Source of the DNA: Candidatus Poribacteria bacterium
GTDB taxonomy: Bacteria; Poribacteria; WGA-4E; WGA-3G
NCBI GenBank assembly: GCA_028821605.1
Contig: JAPPFM010000012.1
Span: 45,016-109,015 of the forward strand
Direction: 5' to 3'
DNA: 64,000 nucleotides
The translations under genes and the position numbers were made by a program. Below the pieces are notes generated by a model. It made no database searches, was not told the DNA's origin, and saw only the letters and a program-made list of their open reading frames with translations. Below, piece by piece: positions 1 to 9,030 of the stretch (position 1 is the stretch's first letter; every line of letters starts with the position of its first letter).

Positions 1-186
1 CAGCTCAAAGACACCGCTACCAACAGATCTATAATTGCCAGGATTTCCGGACTCAAGCCGTTCAAGACGTGCCAAAATCCGATCTTGTGTGCTTTGATCT
101 TGAATTGATAGCAACCATTCCGAGAAGGGTTCTCGCCCATTAGAGGTACGGTAGAATTCTACCTGTCGTGGATGTACGTCACGCAT
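1..186 (-). CDS. RelE/HigB-like toxin, addiction-module killer family (partial)
   Basis: The first 62 codons of a gene that runs off the left edge of the window. The reading starts at an ATG at 186-184 and stays open to base 1. The protein has the signature of the Gp49-like/phage-derived killer family of type II toxins (RelE/ParE superfamily): an early FYRT segment, then GREPFSEWL, a helix ending in RILARLERL, and a glycine-rich GNPGNYRSVGSGVFEL strand. Members are ribosome-dependent or free mRNA endonucleases of about 100 residues, so roughly the last 40 residues, with the catalytic basic residues, are outside the window. The partner antitoxin in this family usually follows the toxin, so it would lie beyond the left edge. 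The family call rests on the N-terminal half only. Confidence 0.72.
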   Translation of the reverse strand, partial: MRDVHPRQVEFYRTSNGREPFSEWLLSIQDQSTQDRILARLERLESGNPGNYRSVGSGVFEL

Positions 187-227
187 TATTGACTAATTCA
201 TTTCTCCTTGGGCACCTCTGGTAGATT

Positions 228-276
228 AAAAAAGCGATTGCCTAACCCGCCCGTTTTGGGTGCAAGCGGCAATCGC
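228..276 (-). terminator. Rho-independent terminator of the sulfite/nitrite reductase gene
   Basis: Read on the minus strand, a 9-bp perfect stem (268-276 pairing with 234-242, GCGATTGCC type) with an inner ACCC/GGGT pairing is followed directly by a run of U residues (228-233). It lies 40 bases after the stop codon of the reductase gene. Confidence 0.75.
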
Positions 277-318
277 CTTCGTACGAAACTTAGTTCCGAG
301 GATTCACAATCTTAGACT

Positions 319-2766
319 TTACTCGCCCTTCCGAATGGTAAGGCGGTAGTGCTTTCCGACCTTCTTGGTGTCAACGACCTCATGTCCATCGTTGGTGAGG
401 CTTTTCGGCACGTTCTCGATCGGTTCACCATCATCAATGGTAATTTCAAGCAGTTGCCCGAGGTCCATCGTTTCCAATCGAACTTTTGCTTGGACATAAT
501 TGAACGGGCAAGCGACACCTTTGAGATCAAGGCTATCCACGATCTCCTCAACGGGTTTCGCCTTTTCCTTGACAACCCTTGGCTTCCGTGCTGGTCGCGA
601 GCGACGTGTTTTACGACGGCTCTCTTCCTCTTCCTCCTGCTTGATACGCATACGATTATACACGTTATGCGATTCTTCTACGAAGAGGGTGGCTTCTTCT
701 ACGCGGCGATGTGCCAATTCGTGGTCGAAAGTAGAACTATCTTCTTCCGTAGCCTTAAACAGATGTGCTCCGAATCCTGCGAAGAAGTTACCCGGATCAA
801 AGAAATGGGTGCGGAATTCGTTGACGGTGGTCGCGTCGTCAACATACTGCAAACCTACTGTTGTCAGAAGTCCGTCTGTGGCTCTGATCATTGCATCAAA
901 AGCCAGTTCCGCGGAATCCTCATATTTACCCTTTTCCAAGTTCAAACCGGATTCATAGATAAGCCGATCTGCTTCTTCCAACTTCATAGAAACAAGTGCG
1001 ATCACCTCTCCAGCACACTCACCGACACCGGTTTTGAGTTGATAGTCTTTCGTGTCACCTGTGTCAATATAGAATTCAGGTGCTTCCTCGTACGGGGGAA
1101 TCTGATCGTACTTGGACAAGATCGTTTTGATCTCCACCTTACCGAGCCGTCCGACGTAATCAGTGAAGGTTTCGTCATCTTGCTTTTCATCGACATATTT
1201 TCCAGTCAATTCTTCAATGAACTCTGGAATATATTTGCCGTGGATTTTTCCAGTTGCAAGTCCGTAAGAACTGGCGTTTTCAATCATGTGTCCACCGAGT
1301 AGCACTAGGTAGACAGGCGCGATATGTCCTCCCACTCGTTTTGAAGAGCCAAAGAAGCCAATATTTGCGATGTGATGCTGTCCGCATGAGTTGGGGCAAC
1401 CGCTAATTTTAATCCGAAAGTCCTTGATTTCATTCTGCACACCGGCTTCAATGAAATGGCTTCGCAGATGCGCTGCCAGACCACGTGAAGAAGAGACACC
1501 GAGTTTGCAAGAATCAGTGCCGGGGCAAGCGGTAATATCAACCATGGATTCTGCACCCGGATCACCGAGACCGATTTCTTTCAGTTCGCGATAGAGTGCT
1601 GGCAGATCCGTCATCGTCACCCAGCGGAGAACGATGTTCTGCTCGACTGTGGCGCGGATGGTGTCTTTAACGTATTTCCGAGAAATATCTGCTAAAGCAC
1701 GGGTTTGATCAGCAGTAATATCCCCAAGCGGTAGCGTAATTGTCACAAAAGCGTAGCCCGGTTGACTCTGTAACTGTACATTAGATTTATACCATTCTTC
1801 AAACCCTTCGGGTTTCGTGGTGCCATTGAGCTGCGTCGGTGCCTTAAGCGGACTCTCATCGTAGGCATCTAAATTATCCAAATATGCTGTCCATTCGGGG
1901 TCATGCCGGAGGGTTTCCCGATCTTCAAGCACCTGTTTGCGAAATTCTTCAATACCGTATTTGGCGATAACAAACTTCAGACGTGCCTTATTCCGATTCC
2001 TGCGTTCCCCTAAACGGGTGAAGACTCTGCAAATTGATTGTGAAATTGGGAGAAGCTCCTCTGCCGGGACGAAATCGTCAAAGATTTTCGCTTGATGCGG
2101 GACTGCCCCGAGACCACCGCCAACATAGAGTTTGAAGCCGCGTTTGACTTCACCGTCTACCTCTTTGACCGCAGCAACCGCCCCGATGTCGTGCATATTT
2201 GCTAAGCCGCACGCGTGTTCTTCACATCCGGAAAATGCGATTTTGAACTTACGACCAAAGTTCTCCGCATCTGGGTGTCCCAAAAGAAACGCTGACAAAG
2301 CCTTAGAGTAGGGTGTTACATCAAAGGTCTCATCATGGCATACACCGCTGAGAGGGCATGCTGTTACGTTTCGCACCACATTGCCACACGCTTCTTTTGT
2401 TGTGATGTCAACACTTGCGAGACGACGCATCAATTCAGCGGTGGTGTTGATGTCTACGTAATGATATTGCACATCTTGACGCGTCGTAATGTGAATGATG
2501 TTATCCGAGAATTCTTCGGCAACATCTGCGAGCATTTCGAGTTGTGCCGCTGTAAGCCCTCCGAACGGGATCTTGACACGGATCATCTGGGACCGGTCAT
2601 CGCGCTGTCCATAAACGCCGCGCCGAAGTCTAAATTCAGTAAAGGTTGCCTCTTCCACTTGACCGGCTTGGAACCGATCGAGTTGAATCTCATAAATTTC
2701 AATTTCGCGGGCGACATCCGGCGGGATTGCCGAGGCATCGTAAGCACCCGCGTATTCAATAGCCAT
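319..2766 (-). CDS. Ferredoxin-type sulfite/nitrite reductase with C-terminal TusA-like domain
   Basis: An 815-residue siroheme/4Fe-4S reductase for the six-electron reduction of sulfite to sulfide or nitrite to ammonia; the substrate cannot be told from sequence. Residues 1-560 hold the usual two pseudo-symmetric halves. The second half carries the four ligands Cys414-x5-Cys420 and Cys457-x3-Cys461 (TACPGTDSC, GCPNSCG). The first half unusually also has paired cysteines, Cys137-x5-Cys143 and Cys181-x4-Cys186. Residues about 585-705 form a helical segment resembling a HEPN-type bundle, then a basic/acidic linker, and residues 747-813 are a TusA/SirA-like sulfur carrier with the CP motif at Cys753. 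The carrier fusion favours a role in sulfur transfer, hence sulfite over nitrite, but this is inference. No siroheme or cysteine biosynthesis gene is adjacent; the gene appears monocistronic, with a terminator at 228-276. Confidence 0.87.
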   Translation of the reverse strand: MAIEYAGAYDASAIPPDVAREIEIYEIQLDRFQAGQVEEATFTEFRLRRGVYGQRDDRSQMIRVKIPFGGLTAAQLEMLADVAEEFSDNIIHITTRQDVQYHYVDINTTAELMRRLASVDITTKEACGNVVRNVTACPLSGVCHDETFDVTPYSKALSAFLLGHPDAENFGRKFKIAFSGCEEHACGLANMHDIGAVAAVKEVDGEVKRGFKLYVGGGLGAVPHQAKIFDDFVPAEELLPISQSICRVFTRLGERRNRNKARLKFVIAKYGIEEFRKQVLEDRETLRHDPEWTAYLDNLDAYDESPLKAPTQLNGTTKPEGFEEWYKSNVQLQSQPGYAFVTITLPLGDITADQTRALADISRKYVKDTIRATVEQNIVLRWVTMTDLPALYRELKEIGLGDPGAESMVDITACPGTDSCKLGVSSSRGLAAHLRSHFIEAGVQNEIKDFRIKISGCPNSCGQHHIANIGFFGSSKRVGGHIAPVYLVLLGGHMIENASSYGLATGKIHGKYIPEFIEELTGKYVDEKQDDETFTDYVGRLGKVEIKTILSKYDQIPPYEEAPEFYIDTGDTKDYQLKTGVGECAGEVIALVSMKLEEADRLIYESGLNLEKGKYEDSAELAFDAMIRATDGLLTTVGLQYVDDATTVNEFRTHFFDPGNFFAGFGAHLFKATEEDSSTFDHELAHRRVEEATLFVEESHNVYNRMRIKQEEEEESRRKTRRSRPARKPRVVKEKAKPVEEIVDSLDLKGVACPFNYVQAKVRLETMDLGQLLEITIDDGEPIENVPKSLTNDGHEVVDTKKVGKHYRLTIRKGE

Positions 2767-3111
2767 CCTGTACTCCTTAATAATAACCTCAAGTTCATAG
2801 TCTGCATTACATTAATTGATGTCCGCTGCTTTCTATTTAGGCGAACCTTGCAAGCCGATATTGCATAGGATATCCGAGTAGAAACACTTTAAATAGTATA
2901 GTATACCAGAAACAGCAATAAAAAGCAAACCTAATTTTCGATGAAGGGTGGGCATCCCGTGTAGATGCCCACATCTTGAGAACGGTAGGGATTGGTAAAA
3001 AGGTGAAAGAAGCACAATCCCTTCCTGTCCATTTGAATAACGACAAAGCGCGAGATTGCCAGCAAACATCGAAAATTGCTAATTAACGCAATCTTTAGGT
3101 TTGGAAGCAGA
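2767..3111. other. Intergenic stretch with one perfect hairpin
   Basis: A 345-base gap between the LamG gene and the reductase gene, both on the minus strand. Short open frames here have no start signals or recognisable sequence. It must hold the reductase promoter, but I see no clear -35/-10 pair. The only structure is the hairpin at 2948-2972. Confidence 0.5.
2948..2972. repeat. Palindromic hairpin, 9-bp perfect stem
   Basis: GTGGGCATC at 2948-2956 pairs with GATGCCCAC at 2964-2972 around a 7-base loop. There is no T-run on either side, so it resembles an intergenic palindromic (REP-like) element more than a terminator. Confidence 0.5.
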
Positions 3112-3903
3112 TTAATCGGCTTTAATGGTAGCCCAGGTCGTTGTGAGCTTTCCTAAAGGTTCAATATCAGTTGTTGCGCCTAATCCGTCAGTCATGAATG
3201 TTTCAATATCATCACCGGTCAACGCCGTATTGAAGATGGCAACATCGTCAATTGTTGCACCGAGAAACGCGCCCCACTGACCATGCTGTCCAGTGGCTAA
3301 ATAGATACCTATTAAAAGGGGTTTGTCAGTTAGCGGGTTCCTTCCTATGTTTGCTCCAGTTACACCAGAACCAATCTCATCAGCGTCCAGATATACAGCA
3401 AACGCTTCACCGTCCCAAGTAACAGCAACATGATGCCAGTCTGTATCTGGCTCCCAATTGGCATCTACATAATGAAGCGTAGCCGCCGGGTCATGCGTGT
3501 GATGTCGGATTATATTTCCATCCCACCAAAATCCAGGAGCCCAATCATCTTTGGTCACAACACCCATGCCACCAGTAGGAACTGCATCTAATTTAAACCA
3601 AAGGGCAATCGTGTGCCCGCCGCCAACGTTTAAAGAATTATCGTGCTCAATTTCGAGGTAATCATCCGAGCCGTCAAGACTCAAACCCTTGCCAAACATG
3701 CCATCAACCCATGTTGCCCCACCGTGGATTGTGGCGTTATTGCCCCTTCCAGAGTAATCTTCGACGACATCACCGCTCCCCTCATTAAAGAGCCACATTC
3801 CGACGCAAGTTTCAAGGTCAATTTCAGCAGAACTGATACCTACAAACATCAGACTAATAACCATGAAACTGACACATAATAACCTTGCAACTGTAACTTT
3901 CAT
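3112..3903 (-). CDS. Secreted LamG-domain (concanavalin-like) protein
   Basis: A 263-residue exported protein. Residues 1-26 form a Sec signal peptide (MKVTVARLL start, hydrophobic core, cleavage near SSA-E). Residues about 35-240 are one LamG/concanavalin A-like jelly-roll: MWLFNEGSGDVVEDYSGRGN at the start, SLDGSDDYLEI, HTIALWFKL, WHHVAVTWDG, and IDDVAIFNTAL near the end are all standard LamG_3 positions. Such domains bind carbohydrate or calcium-dependent ligands at the cell surface. After the domain there is a short tail, GKLTTTWATIKAD, of the kind I recall at the end of many LamG proteins in Poribacteria. An AAGGAG-type ribosome site precedes the ATG. The physiological ligand is unknown. 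Confidence 0.82.
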   Translation of the reverse strand: MKVTVARLLCVSFMVISLMFVGISSAEIDLETCVGMWLFNEGSGDVVEDYSGRGNNATIHGGATWVDGMFGKGLSLDGSDDYLEIEHDNSLNVGGGHTIALWFKLDAVPTGGMGVVTKDDWAPGFWWDGNIIRHHTHDPAATLHYVDANWEPDTDWHHVAVTWDGEAFAVYLDADEIGSGVTGANIGRNPLTDKPLLIGIYLATGQHGQWGAFLGATIDDVAIFNTALTGDDIETFMTDGLGATTDIEPLGKLTTTWATIKAD

Positions 3904-4015
3904 CTTTTATTTTCTCCTTTATCATTCTCAAAGTGATATTCAGTGAATTATCAACTGGTTATAGTTTACAACCAACATAGGTAAAAACATCAAAATCGCT
4001 AAAACAGATTTAAAA

Positions 4016-5116
4016 CTAAATGTCTCTTTCTGGCGTGTCACCCCAATCCGGAATTGGGAGCAATTCGCCGTCTCGTAACGCCGATTCATGTGCGACAAAT
4101 CCGGGTGCACAGTAGCGAACGGCTTCCCAAACATTGACGCGCGGCAGCCGCTGTCGATTGACAGAATCCACAAACTCATGCACGAGATAGGCATGAGAAC
4201 CGCCATGTCCGCCGAGATCCGCTGCGAGTGCTTCAGGGAGGAACTCGTGCGTTTGCGAAGGCTGGACAATCTCCCTTTCATTTTTACTTGCCCAAACACA
4301 CCCCGCAAGGCTCTGCTCGTAACTCCCCTCCGTTCCATATATCCCGCTGACGCGTTCAGATCCGGGGTGTCCAACCCGTCGGAATTCACAGATTTGCATT
4401 GTCGCCCCATTGCTCATTGTGAAAAGCCCGACTTCATTGGAGAACGGGTTTTTGTGAATGGTATCTTCCCGAAACCAGTCGTCATTTGGATAGATATATC
4501 CTTGTGCGGAAACCGATGTCGCGTGTGCCTTCATCACGGAAATAGGAAAACAGGTTGAATGCGTTGGATAGTACATCGGAATACCACCCATCTTGTCGCG
4601 CCCCCATTGTGTACCCCACCGATTTTTCGCCACATCGTAAAGTCCGTGGTCCATATCGTGAAAATACTCGGCACGACAATGGACAAATTCTCCGAACGCG
4701 CCCTCCGCTGCTTTCTGGCGACAGAAGGCAGTTTCCGGACGGAAATAACTCGTCTCACCGTTCATATAGATCATTCCGGTTCGTTCAACGGTCCTGACGA
4801 GCTGCTCGCATTCATCCAATGATGCAGCGGCAGGGACAGCGGTATAAACATGCTTTCCTGCTTCCATCGCCTGAATTGCCTGCGGTGCGTGCATCCAGTG
4901 CTGAGTGATAATCACGAGGGCATCTAAATCCGATTTGCAGATATCATCAAGGCTTGTGTAGGTCTCAGAAATCTCAAATTGCTCTGCCCATTTTGTGAGG
5001 CGGTCTTCGCGTAAATCACACAACGCAAGCCGATGTACATCCGGATGTGCCTTATACGATTGGATAAACGAGGGTCCGAACATCCCTAAGCCTACCATCC
5101 CGACACTGATACTCAT
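4016..5116 (-). CDS. Gfo/Idh/MocA family oxidoreductase (variant active site)
   Basis: A 366-residue NAD(P)-dependent sugar or cyclitol dehydrogenase homologue. The N-terminal Rossmann fold shows GMVGLGMFG (residues 6-14) and the C-terminal alpha/beta domain runs from about residue 125. The canonical EKP catalytic motif after the GKHV strand is replaced by TAVPAA, so the lysine normally supporting hydride transfer is absent at that place. The active site may therefore differ, or the protein may act as a scaffold. A strong GGAGGAGG site precedes the ATG. It is transcribed away from a second Gfo/Idh/MocA gene at 5357, across a shared 240-base promoter region, so both probably serve one sugar pathway. 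Confidence 0.82.
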   Translation of the reverse strand: MSISVGMVGLGMFGPSFIQSYKAHPDVHRLALCDLREDRLTKWAEQFEISETYTSLDDICKSDLDALVIITQHWMHAPQAIQAMEAGKHVYTAVPAAASLDECEQLVRTVERTGMIYMNGETSYFRPETAFCRQKAAEGAFGEFVHCRAEYFHDMDHGLYDVAKNRWGTQWGRDKMGGIPMYYPTHSTCFPISVMKAHATSVSAQGYIYPNDDWFREDTIHKNPFSNEVGLFTMSNGATMQICEFRRVGHPGSERVSGIYGTEGSYEQSLAGCVWASKNEREIVQPSQTHEFLPEALAADLGGHGGSHAYLVHEFVDSVNRQRLPRVNVWEAVRYCAPGFVAHESALRDGELLPIPDWGDTPERDI

Positions 5117-5223
5117 CCGTCATTTCCTCCTCCGTGTTTACAAGGATTAAGGTGCAGAAGTTCTGTTATGGGAAAATAGCACGTATTGGGAATCCTGTCA
5201 AGTAATTTTTTTCAAGATATTTG

Positions 5224-5251
5224 TTGACAAAACCACGAACAGTCTTATAAT
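5224..5251 (+). promoter_or_regulatory. Consensus sigma-70-type promoter
   Basis: TTGACA at 5224-5229 and TATAAT at 5246-5251, both perfect matches, separated by 16 bases. It points to the Gfo/Idh/MocA-isomerase pair starting at 5357 and predicts a leader of about 100 bases. Confidence 0.72.
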
Positions 5252-5356
5252 AAATACAAAGCCGCTATAGGGTGTTACGAGCAACGCAAATTTAAACTGA
5301 CTGCAAGTCCTCCCTATAGGCGAAACCAAACTTCATCTATTGGAAGGAACAATAAA

Positions 5357-6433
5357 ATGGCATTAAAAGTTGGCGTTGTCGGCATGAGTGGCATTGGGAA
5401 TAATCACGCAAATTGCCATGCGAATGACGACTTAGCGAAACTGGTTGCGGTGTGCGATATTGTGAAAGAACGTGCGGACAGCGCGGCAGAACGTCTTGGT
5501 GTAAAGGCATACTATAGCGTCGCTGACATGATCGACGGCGAACCCGATCTGGATATCGTTGATGTCGGCACTGGTGGGAATGAGAACGGGAGTTGGCACT
5601 ATGAACCGACGATGGAGGCTCTCGATAACGGGAAGCACGTGCTGGTTGAGAAACCGATTTCCAACGATATTAGACAAGCACGGGAGATGGTCGCGAAAGC
5701 CACGGAAGAAGACCTCTATCTCGGCTGTAATCTGAACCACTATTTCACACCGCCCGCGGAGCAAGCGAAGAAATATATCGACGATGGGCAAATCGGGGAG
5801 CAGGTTTATTGTCTTCACAAAATGGGGTTTGCTGGCGGTGAATTTAACTATAGTTACTCAAAAGCCCCGCGTTCTGATGGGTTTCCCTACTTCCATGTGA
5901 AAGCCTTCCTGGCACACCCGTTCAGTGTGATGCGCCATTTCTGCGGTGATGTGACACACGTTCAAGCCTTTATGAATCGTCCTCATTTTAGACGCGGTGC
6001 TGGAGATGTGATGGTTTCCATTAACAGCATACACCTTCGTTTTGAGAACGGGTGTATCGGTTATCTGTTGAGCCAACGTGGTGATGCTACGTTCGGGCTC
6101 GGTGGTTGGTGGAGCGTTGAACTCGCAGGCACGCGTGGCACGTTCTGTATTGAAAACTGCATTGAGAAGGTTACATACTGGCCCTCTCCGGGTTCACCGG
6201 ATGGTGATGAACCCGTTGTTACTGAATCCGGCATCACTGATTTTGGTCAGACGTTCCCATTACGGATTCATGCGTTTTTAGAGGACATCACGAATGGTGT
6301 ACCGAAAGAGCAGCTGCGTGCCTCCGGTAGAGATGCGCTCGCCACGCTTGAATACACTTGGGCAGCGATGGAGTCTTATGAACAGGGTGGTATCGTAGTC
6401 CGCCCGCATCCACTTCCGCCGTTAAAAGGGTAA
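5357..6433 (+). CDS. Gfo/Idh/MocA family oxidoreductase
   Basis: A 358-residue NAD(P)-dependent dehydrogenase of the Gfo/Idh/MocA class. The Rossmann domain begins VGVVGMSGIGNNHA (residues 5-18) and the catalytic VEKP motif is intact in GKHVLVEKPIS (about residues 94-104). The C-terminal substrate domain follows, with LRIHAFLEDITNG near the end, a region usually near the catalytic pocket. Family members oxidise or epimerise sugars, inositols or sugar acids. AAGGAA precedes the ATG by 6-7 bases. The gene lies 49 bases upstream of a TIM-barrel isomerase/epimerase and probably forms a transcription unit with it, driven by the promoter at 5224-5251. Confidence 0.88.
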   Translation: MALKVGVVGMSGIGNNHANCHANDDLAKLVAVCDIVKERADSAAERLGVKAYYSVADMIDGEPDLDIVDVGTGGNENGSWHYEPTMEALDNGKHVLVEKPISNDIRQAREMVAKATEEDLYLGCNLNHYFTPPAEQAKKYIDDGQIGEQVYCLHKMGFAGGEFNYSYSKAPRSDGFPYFHVKAFLAHPFSVMRHFCGDVTHVQAFMNRPHFRRGAGDVMVSINSIHLRFENGCIGYLLSQRGDATFGLGGWWSVELAGTRGTFCIENCIEKVTYWPSPGSPDGDEPVVTESGITDFGQTFPLRIHAFLEDITNGVPKEQLRASGRDALATLEYTWAAMESYEQGGIVVRPHPLPPLKG

Positions 6434-6482
6434 TTGTAGAGAAAGCAATGCAATATCCATCCCTACAAAAGGAGAATTACAT

Positions 6483-7280
6483 TTGAAATTAGGAGCAAAT
6501 TCGGTACTGTTCGGTGGTTACGACATGGAAACCGCCTTCAAGTACATCGCGATGGCTGGCTATGATGGCATTGAACTTTCAGCAATTGACGGGATGAGCC
6601 AGCATCTTGTCCTTGCGAACTGGCAGGAACTTGCTGCCGACATTAAGGGGTTCGCAAAAACGTACGAACTGGAGTTGTTAGCAATGGAGCAGCCCTCACG
6701 CGACCCAGAGAGAATGGAACTTGCCTTTCAAGCAGCAGCTGATATAGGCGTTCCGATTATCAACTGCGGTCCTGGCGGCACCTCTGACGATGAATCTGCG
6801 TGGCCCGAGGTTGTTGATTCATTGGGTAGCCTCTCTGAACGTGCGGAACACTATGGCGTAACTCTCTGTGTTAAGGCACATGTTGGCGCGAGCATTTATA
6901 ACACGCCGACGACACTCCGCATCATGGAAGCGATTTCGTCGCCAGCGTTTGGCATTGATATGGATCCATCTCATATTCATCGAGCGGATGAAAATCCTGT
7001 GGAGGCGATCGCTGCTGTGATCTCGCGCGTCAAACACGTACACATCCGAGATTGCAAAGGGACACAACGGGGTCCTGGTGATCCCGAATTGCAGGCGAAC
7101 GGACGTGGGGACATCGATCTCGTCGGTTACATTCGCGTCCTGCATGAGAACGGTTACATCGGTCCGTTGAACCTTGAAGTCATCGGTGCAAAAGAATACA
7201 GCTTAGAGCAGTGTTGCACGATTGCCGCGGAATCGCGTGGGCACATGCAGGCGTGTTTGCAAGCGTGCGGGGCGCGCTGA
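6483..7280 (+). CDS. Sugar phosphate isomerase/epimerase (xylose isomerase-like TIM barrel)
   Basis: A 265-residue AP-endonuclease-2-type TIM barrel. The start is a TTG at 6483 preceded by AAAGGAG at good spacing; no ATG lies nearby. Metal-binding positions typical of the family are visible: LLAMEQPSRD, CVKAHVGAS, GIDMDPSHIH, HVHIRDCKG and the late LNLEVIGA strand. Enzymes of this family isomerise or epimerise keto sugars and often act with Gfo/Idh/MocA dehydrogenases in inositol or rare-sugar catabolism, which fits the gene immediately upstream. The exact substrate cannot be read from the sequence. Confidence 0.85.
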   Translation: MKLGANSVLFGGYDMETAFKYIAMAGYDGIELSAIDGMSQHLVLANWQELAADIKGFAKTYELELLAMEQPSRDPERMELAFQAAADIGVPIINCGPGGTSDDESAWPEVVDSLGSLSERAEHYGVTLCVKAHVGASIYNTPTTLRIMEAISSPAFGIDMDPSHIHRADENPVEAIAAVISRVKHVHIRDCKGTQRGPGDPELQANGRGDIDLVGYIRVLHENGYIGPLNLEVIGAKEYSLEQCCTIAAESRGHMQACLQACGAR

Positions 7281-7292
7281 TTCCTGAATCTC

Positions 7293-7317
7293 GTAGGCGG
7301 GTTAATAGCCTGCCTAC
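7293..7317. repeat. Palindromic hairpin after the isomerase gene
   Basis: GTAGGC at 7293-7298 pairs with GCCTAC at 7312-7317, with additional inner pairing of GG and CC. It is followed by AATCG and not by a T-run. It resembles other intergenic palindromes in this window that end in CCTACAA and may also slow transcription. Confidence 0.45.
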
Positions 7318-7359
7318 AATCGAACGTTTTAAGCATAAAAATACTTTGAGGAAGCCATT

Positions 7360-7848
7360 ATGAAGCAGAATTCGCTTGTAGTCCCTTTAGTAGGTGGAGG
7401 CATCGCTCTGCTTTGCTGCTTTTTGCCGTGGATTAAAATTGATATATCATCTTTAGATTTAGATCCAGTCATTTTTCCACCAAATGAATCTCTCACTATT
7501 TCAGGCTTTCATATTGCTACACCCTATGCTTTTTTCGTTGCTTTGCTGCTTACTCTGGGTTGCCTTCGAACGTTAAAAACACCTTGGAAAGCCAGAAAAC
7601 TAGTGCTAACATTTAGTAGTATTGGGTTTTTATTCGTTCTGATCAAACTTTTTTTATTCATACCAGAACTTAGTGAAAACACACCCTTGGCTGGAAAAAT
7701 ATTGGAATATACTACATCCAAGGTGGAATTGGGGGAACTTACCAGTCTCCAATTCGGTGGGTTTGGTACAGCTATTGGATTTATTGTTGCTTTTACTGGA
7801 GCATGGAACATTCCAAGATCAGAGCCTTTTGTGGTAGATAACGAATAG
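7360..7848 (+). CDS. Predicted four-helix membrane protein, unknown function
   Basis: A 162-residue protein with four predicted membrane helices at about 7-25, 53-73, 83-104 and 132-152. The first hydrophilic loop (about residues 28-50) is acidic and proline-containing (DLDPVIFPPNES), presumably outside the membrane. I do not recognise the family. A GAGGAAGC ribosome site precedes the ATG. It lies between the isomerase and a TPR lipoprotein, about 80 and 95 bases away, with no clear operon link. Confidence 0.6.
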   Translation: MKQNSLVVPLVGGGIALLCCFLPWIKIDISSLDLDPVIFPPNESLTISGFHIATPYAFFVALLLTLGCLRTLKTPWKARKLVLTFSSIGFLFVLIKLFLFIPELSENTPLAGKILEYTTSKVELGELTSLQFGGFGTAIGFIVAFTGAWNIPRSEPFVVDNE

Positions 7849-7942
7849 ATTGTAGTGTACGCCCTTATTTTGTCTACTATAAAACTAAAAACACAATTGA
7901 AGATATCTTGCGATCCCTAAAATAGAACGGAGGAGAAACGCT

Positions 7943-9001
7943 ATGAAAGATAGAAGGTTGTTAGTTGTGCTCCTAATGTGCCTCGTTTACTTGGGCTGTG
8001 GATCTGAGAAAACTTCGGTGAAGGTTTCGGAGGAAGCTAAGGACTACAACAGTCGTGGGTTGGCAAAGGCAAAAAGCGGTGAATACATGGAGGCGATTGA
8101 GATGTATAATGCCGCCATCCAACTGGCTCCTAATTACGCAGCTGCCTACAACAATCGGGGAGTCGCAAAGAAAAGACTCGGTGGATACCAAGGAGCAATC
8201 GCCGACTATGACACTGCGATACGCTTGGATCCGAGTTTGGGGACACCTTACAACAATCGTGGGATTGTAAAGAAAGATCTTGGAGAATATAAGGAAGCGA
8301 TCGCCGACTATGATACCGCCATTCGCCTGAAACCGAATTACGTAAACGCGCATTATAATCGCGGGGTTGCGAAGGCAAAACTCAATCAACACGAAGCGGC
8401 AATCACGGACTATGATGCAGCAATTCAACTCAATCCTAAGTATACCAAAGCCTATTTCAGTCGGGGCGTATCTAAGGCAGATCTCGGTGAACACGAAGCA
8501 GCGATTGCGGATTACGATACAGCGATCCAGCTGAACTCGGGTGCTGCAACCGCCTACTACAATCGAGGGAATGTCAAGAGCAAACTTGGTCAACATAAAG
8601 CGGCGATCGCGGATTATGATACAGCCATTGAACTTGTCCGTAAGGGTGATGGTGCTGCTGCATACTTCAATCGTGCGATAGCAAAGGTAGATCTCGGTGA
8701 ATACGAAGCAGCAACTGTTGACTATGACACTGCTATTCGCCTGGATCCGCATGATGCGAGTGCCTACTTCGGTCGTGGGTTGGCAAAAAGAGTCCTCAAT
8801 AAGACTTCGGAGGCGAAACAGGATTTTCAAACCGCCTTGAAATTCGCCACACAGGTAAGCAATGTAGAACTAAAAAACGATATCGAAGATTTTTTAGGTC
8901 AAGATGACTCAAATTCCAGAGGGCCACAAGTGGATATAGAACTAAAAGACGATGTTGAGGACTTTCTACGCCAATTTATAGTAAAATCAGAAACTATGTG
9001 A
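7943..9001 (+). CDS. TPR-repeat lipoprotein
   Basis: A 352-residue lipoprotein. The signal peptide ends in a lipobox (LVYLGC, Cys20). It is followed by seven to eight TPR units of 34 residues between about 33 and 300, each with the YNNRGVAK...AIADYDTAIRLDP pattern; the units are so alike that they probably arose by recent internal duplication. The C-terminal 45 residues contain a second small direct repeat (VELKNDIEDFLGQ and IELKDDVEDFLRQ). TPR lipoproteins scaffold complexes at the inner face of the outer membrane. GGAGG precedes the ATG. It converges with the dioxygenase gene at 9034. Confidence 0.85.
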   Translation: MKDRRLLVVLLMCLVYLGCGSEKTSVKVSEEAKDYNSRGLAKAKSGEYMEAIEMYNAAIQLAPNYAAAYNNRGVAKKRLGGYQGAIADYDTAIRLDPSLGTPYNNRGIVKKDLGEYKEAIADYDTAIRLKPNYVNAHYNRGVAKAKLNQHEAAITDYDAAIQLNPKYTKAYFSRGVSKADLGEHEAAIADYDTAIQLNSGAATAYYNRGNVKSKLGQHKAAIADYDTAIELVRKGDGAAAYFNRAIAKVDLGEYEAATVDYDTAIRLDPHDASAYFGRGLAKRVLNKTSEAKQDFQTALKFATQVSNVELKNDIEDFLGQDDSNSRGPQVDIELKDDVEDFLRQFIVKSETM

Positions 9002-9030
9002 ACACTTTGAGAAGTCACTCTCGTTCTCCG

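Noticed and set aside
349..1302. A 317-codon open frame on the plus strand
   Set aside because: It lies wholly antisense to the sulfite/nitrite reductase gene, has no ribosome site, and its protein has no recognisable motif, whereas the minus-strand frame has full family signatures.
7973..8830. A 285-codon minus-strand frame
   Set aside because: Antisense to the TPR lipoprotein; its repeated pattern is only the mirror of the TPR repeat units.
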